46,822 bases of DNA, taken from the NCBI GenBank assembly GCA_026391975.1, contig JAPLDB010000111.1, forward strand, positions 1 to 46,822, given 5' to 3'. The notes under the pieces are model-generated. The model made no database searches. It saw nothing but the letters and a program-made list of their open reading frames with translations, and was not told where the DNA came from. Below, in pieces: positions 44,891 through 46,822 of this stretch (within the stretch, counting starts at the first letter, position 1; each line of letters starts with the position of its first letter). Both the position numbers and the translations under genes were made by a program. The DNA comes from Bacteroidota bacterium (GTDB lineage: Bacteria > Bacteroidota > Bacteroidia > AKYH767-A > 2013-40CM-41-45).

Positions 44891-45133
44891 GGGAGATTAC
44901 TCCTGTCAAATGCAGGTAGCATGCTGCAATCTCCCAATTGTAAACGATACAGTTTGTCATTCCGAACGCTCCCGATAGCTATCGGGAGAGGAATCTTTTT
45001 GAAGATCCCTCACTCGCCCGAAGCGAGTTCGGGATGACAGCCAGGAGGGTTAATAATGGGAGATGACTCCTGTCTAATTCAATAAGCATGCTGCAATCTC
45101 CCAATTGTAAACGATTCAGTTTGTCATTTCGAA
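44891..45133. repeat. Two 76-bp direct repeats separated by a large hairpin
   Basis: Copies at 44891-44966 and 45058-45133 match at about 68 of 76 positions. Each contains a GGGAGAT...ATCTCCC inverted pair around AGCATGCTGCA. Between them, TGTCATTCCGAAC at 44955-44967 pairs with GTTCGGGATGACA at 45027-45039 and GAGGAATCTT pairs with AAGATCCCTC. A perfect 20-bp palindrome lies at 44969-44988. They lie in the gene-free stretch 44720-45734, where I find no coding or RNA gene. Confidence 0.85.
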
Positions 45134-45376
45134 TAATGCGATGAATCTCCGCATGTCAACCAGGAATCTGACAATCATGAAAAATCGAGACAAGTTCATT
45201 GGCAATTTTCTGTGCCATCCAAAAATTAGTAAAGTATGAAGCCAAGCTCCACGTTTTCTTTCAACTTTAGTCCCGCTGTCCGCTGCAAGTCCTCCCCTTT
45301 CAGGGTCCGGGCTTTTCGCTTCCATCGGGGCTAATTTAGAATGCGCACGTTTTCAATCATCATTTTTGAAACAGCC

Positions 45377-45500
45377 AACAGGTCGCTCCTATGGAGCTCA
45401 TGTCTACTCATTATCGTTCGTTCTACAAACAGGTCGCTCCTATGGAGCTCATGCCTAGTCAAAATCGTTCGTTCTACTACAGGCCGCTCCTACGGAGCTA
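45377..45500. repeat. Two 51-bp tandem repeats plus a third partial copy
   Basis: Copies start at 45377 and 45428, with a partial copy at about 45478-45500. Each begins ACAGGTCGCTCCTATGGAGCT, or a near match, and ends ATCGTTCGTTCTAC. The core GCTCC(TA)(T/C)GGAGC is a short palindrome. With so few units and no spacer-like variation this is not a CRISPR array. Confidence 0.85.
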
Positions 45501-45573
45501 TTGAAGACAAACCGTTTACATGTAACTCAATTATTATGATATCACGGAATACCCGAAGTGACAGCCATCCTCC

Positions 45574-45606
45574 GGACAAATCCGGAATTGAATTCCGGAT
45601 TTGTCC
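45574..45606. repeat. Perfect 33-bp palindrome upstream of the recombinase
   Basis: GGACAAATCCGGAATT at 45574-45589 is exactly complementary, in inverted order, to 45591-45606 around one central G. It sits about 200 bp before the recombinase start. It has no T tract on either side, so a simple terminator is unlikely. It could be a recombinase site, a cruciform or a repeat unit. Confidence 0.85.
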
Positions 45607-45809
45607 AACTTAATTCTATCTCTCGCATCCTTATCTATAAAATCAATACTGAGATTTAAGGATAAACAAAATGTAATTGCGTCTGCAAATAAAAACCAAA
45701 ATAACATCCTGCTTTTTTTGGTTTTGGATTCAAAATGATAGCAGTTACTTTCCACCGTCTTTCCGTCAAATTAATTTCAACTGAACTGCACAATTCAAAA
45801 TCCTGTACT

Positions 45810-46691
45810 ATGAAAAATGAAAAACAACAAGCCAAAAACTTCAAGCCGCTTTGCGAATACCAACAAAATGCTTTGCAGGCATATTTAAACTTGCTCCGTT
45901 TGAAAAACTACAGTGGGAATACGGAAAAGACATATAAAAACTGGTTTATTTATTTCATGAAGCATTTTCCCGGGCGAAAACCGAGCGGGATCTTAAAAAA
46001 AGAAATCATGGATTTCCTGGTAGCATTCAGGAATAGTAAGAAATGGAGCGCCACGACACAGAACCAGTTGATTAACGCAGTAAAGTTTTTTTACGAACAA
46101 CTATTAAACAGACCGAAGGAATACTATGATCTGCCACGTGCTCAAAAACCGGAGATGCTGCCAACTGTATTTTCGGAGTCAGAGGTACTTGCAATAATAA
46201 ATGCCACAGACAATCTAAAGCACAAAACCATATTATGTTTGGCCTATGCAGGTGGGTTGCGGATCAGCGAAATTGTGGATCTAAAGATTGTTGATATTGA
46301 TTCCAAAAGGATGGTGATCAACCTTCGTCAGGCAAAGGGAAAAAAAGACAGGATAGTGATGTTAAGTGAGAAACTGCTTGAGATGTTCAGGGTTTATTAC
46401 AATGAGTACAAGCCAAAGGAATGGCTGTTTGAAGGGCAAACAGGCGGGCAATACAGTACACGAAGCATTGCAATCATGATGCAGGAATGCAAGAAGAAAG
46501 CGAAGGTTTTCAAGAAGGGGGGAATTCATGCCATGCGGCACAGTTTTGCAACACATCTACTTGAAGGAGGAACTGACCTTCTAAGCATCAAAGAATTATT
46601 AGGTCATACAAGCCTTCGAACAACAATGGGTTACACCCATGTAAGCAAGAAAATGATCGGCAAAATTCAAAGTCCGTTTGATAAATTGTAG
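45810..46691 (+). CDS. Tyrosine-type site-specific recombinase/integrase
   Basis: From the ATG at 45810 the protein has 293 residues. A further 25 codons upstream are open but do not resemble the family. Residues about 20-100 form the SAM-like DNA-binding domain (YQQNALQAYLNLLRLKNYS). The catalytic domain has Arg151 in GGLRISE, Lys178 in KGKKDR, His240 and Arg243 in HAMRHSFATHLLEGG, His266 in LLGHTS and the nucleophile Tyr275 in MGYTHVS. All six positions are present, so it should be active. It lacks the extra patch of integron integrases. It could be a XerC/D-like, transposon or integrated-element recombinase. The window ends 131 bp later, so its partners are unseen. Confidence 0.92.
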   Translation: MKNEKQQAKNFKPLCEYQQNALQAYLNLLRLKNYSGNTEKTYKNWFIYFMKHFPGRKPSGILKKEIMDFLVAFRNSKKWSATTQNQLINAVKFFYEQLLNRPKEYYDLPRAQKPEMLPTVFSESEVLAIINATDNLKHKTILCLAYAGGLRISEIVDLKIVDIDSKRMVINLRQAKGKKDRIVMLSEKLLEMFRVYYNEYKPKEWLFEGQTGGQYSTRSIAIMMQECKKKAKVFKKGGIHAMRHSFATHLLEGGTDLLSIKELLGHTSLRTTMGYTHVSKKMIGKIQSPFDKL

Positions 46692-46822
46692 TTGCTAAAT
46701 ACTTTTTATATCTTTCCGAATATTTTAACACATCAGGAACTATTGAGAAGGTTTTGATGATAAACTTTCTTATACTTAAATGTTATCGGCAATTTTTGGC
46801 GACACAGCGACTTCAAACTGAC
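46692..46822. other. Gene-free end of window
   Basis: No gene is seen after the recombinase. The tail is AT-rich and ends with a more GC-rich stretch, TTATCGGCAATTTTTGGCGA near 46783-46802, that I cannot identify. Confidence 0.5.

Noticed and set aside
45377-45500. Short tandem array as a CRISPR
   Set aside because: Only two full units and one partial; the whole 51-bp unit is repeated with little change, so there are no distinct spacers. It is also far from the cas6-like gene.
45735-45809. 25-codon N-terminal extension of the recombinase
   Set aside because: The residues do not resemble tyrosine recombinases; the ATG at 45810 gives a normal N-terminus.
45810-46822. Integron (IntI with attC sites)
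   Set aside because: The recombinase lacks the extra integron-integrase patch, and no attC-type core pair could be made out in the 131 bp after it.

Overview
The window looks like chromosomal DNA of a member of the Bacteroidota, probably an uncultured relative of the Chitinophagia/Sphingobacteria. Three things point there: many secreted proteins end in type A type-IX-secretion (T9SS) sorting domains with a YPNP/FPNP opening; the clearest promoters have the Bacteroidota form TTTTG-N18-TAnnTTTG; and families such as DUF983, DUF2279 and DUF2027-Smr are present. No T9SS machinery gene, rRNA or tRNA was recognised.

Layout. 1-6.4 kb: a 5'-incomplete secreted-protein-like fragment, the overlapping pair cinA-ridA, a DUF983 protein, rpmB with a good promoter and terminator, an isolated cas6-like gene without other cas genes or an array, and a PKD/Ig secreted protein. 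6.5-13.3 kb: dnaB, a lipoprotein with a predicted beta-propeller, and a large Asp-box (sortilin-like) propeller protein. 13.3-17.5 kb: two Kelch-type T9SS proteins. 17.6-24.2 kb: guaD, accA, ispE, a lysine-forming saccharopine/alanine dehydrogenase family enzyme, and the DUF2027-Smr and DUF2279 proteins. 24.2-40.3 kb: eight more modular T9SS proteins and an M43 metalloprotease. 40.4-44.7 kb: a DppB-type permease, tpiA, a DinB-family protein and an S41 protease. The last 2 kb holds a repeat-rich gene-free kilobase and a tyrosine recombinase.

The most striking element is the family of ten secreted proteins at 13.3-17.5 and 24.2-40.3 kb. Each carries almost the same C-terminal half: a PKD-like domain with fixed cysteines, a linker reading YPYPAPQGI or a close variant, an Ig-like domain, and a T9SS sorting domain. 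The N-terminal half is interchangeable: a Kelch-type propeller, a propeller opening with a WYFG...GLDFN motif, a jelly-roll-like segment, or (gene at 31656) almost nothing because the propeller has been cleanly deleted. Seven of these genes form one minus-strand run with gaps of 28 bp or less, which continues into DUF2279 and DUF2027-Smr. A divergent promoter region at 36063-36208 also drives the M43 protease and the tenth module protein. A surface-display repertoire built by domain shuffling is my inference; the shared modules are seen directly.

Intergenic DNA is rich in palindromic repeats: TCCCGA..TCGGGA hairpins, TTGCCAC-headed inverted repeats, two copies of a composite element, and a perfect 137-bp tandem duplication.
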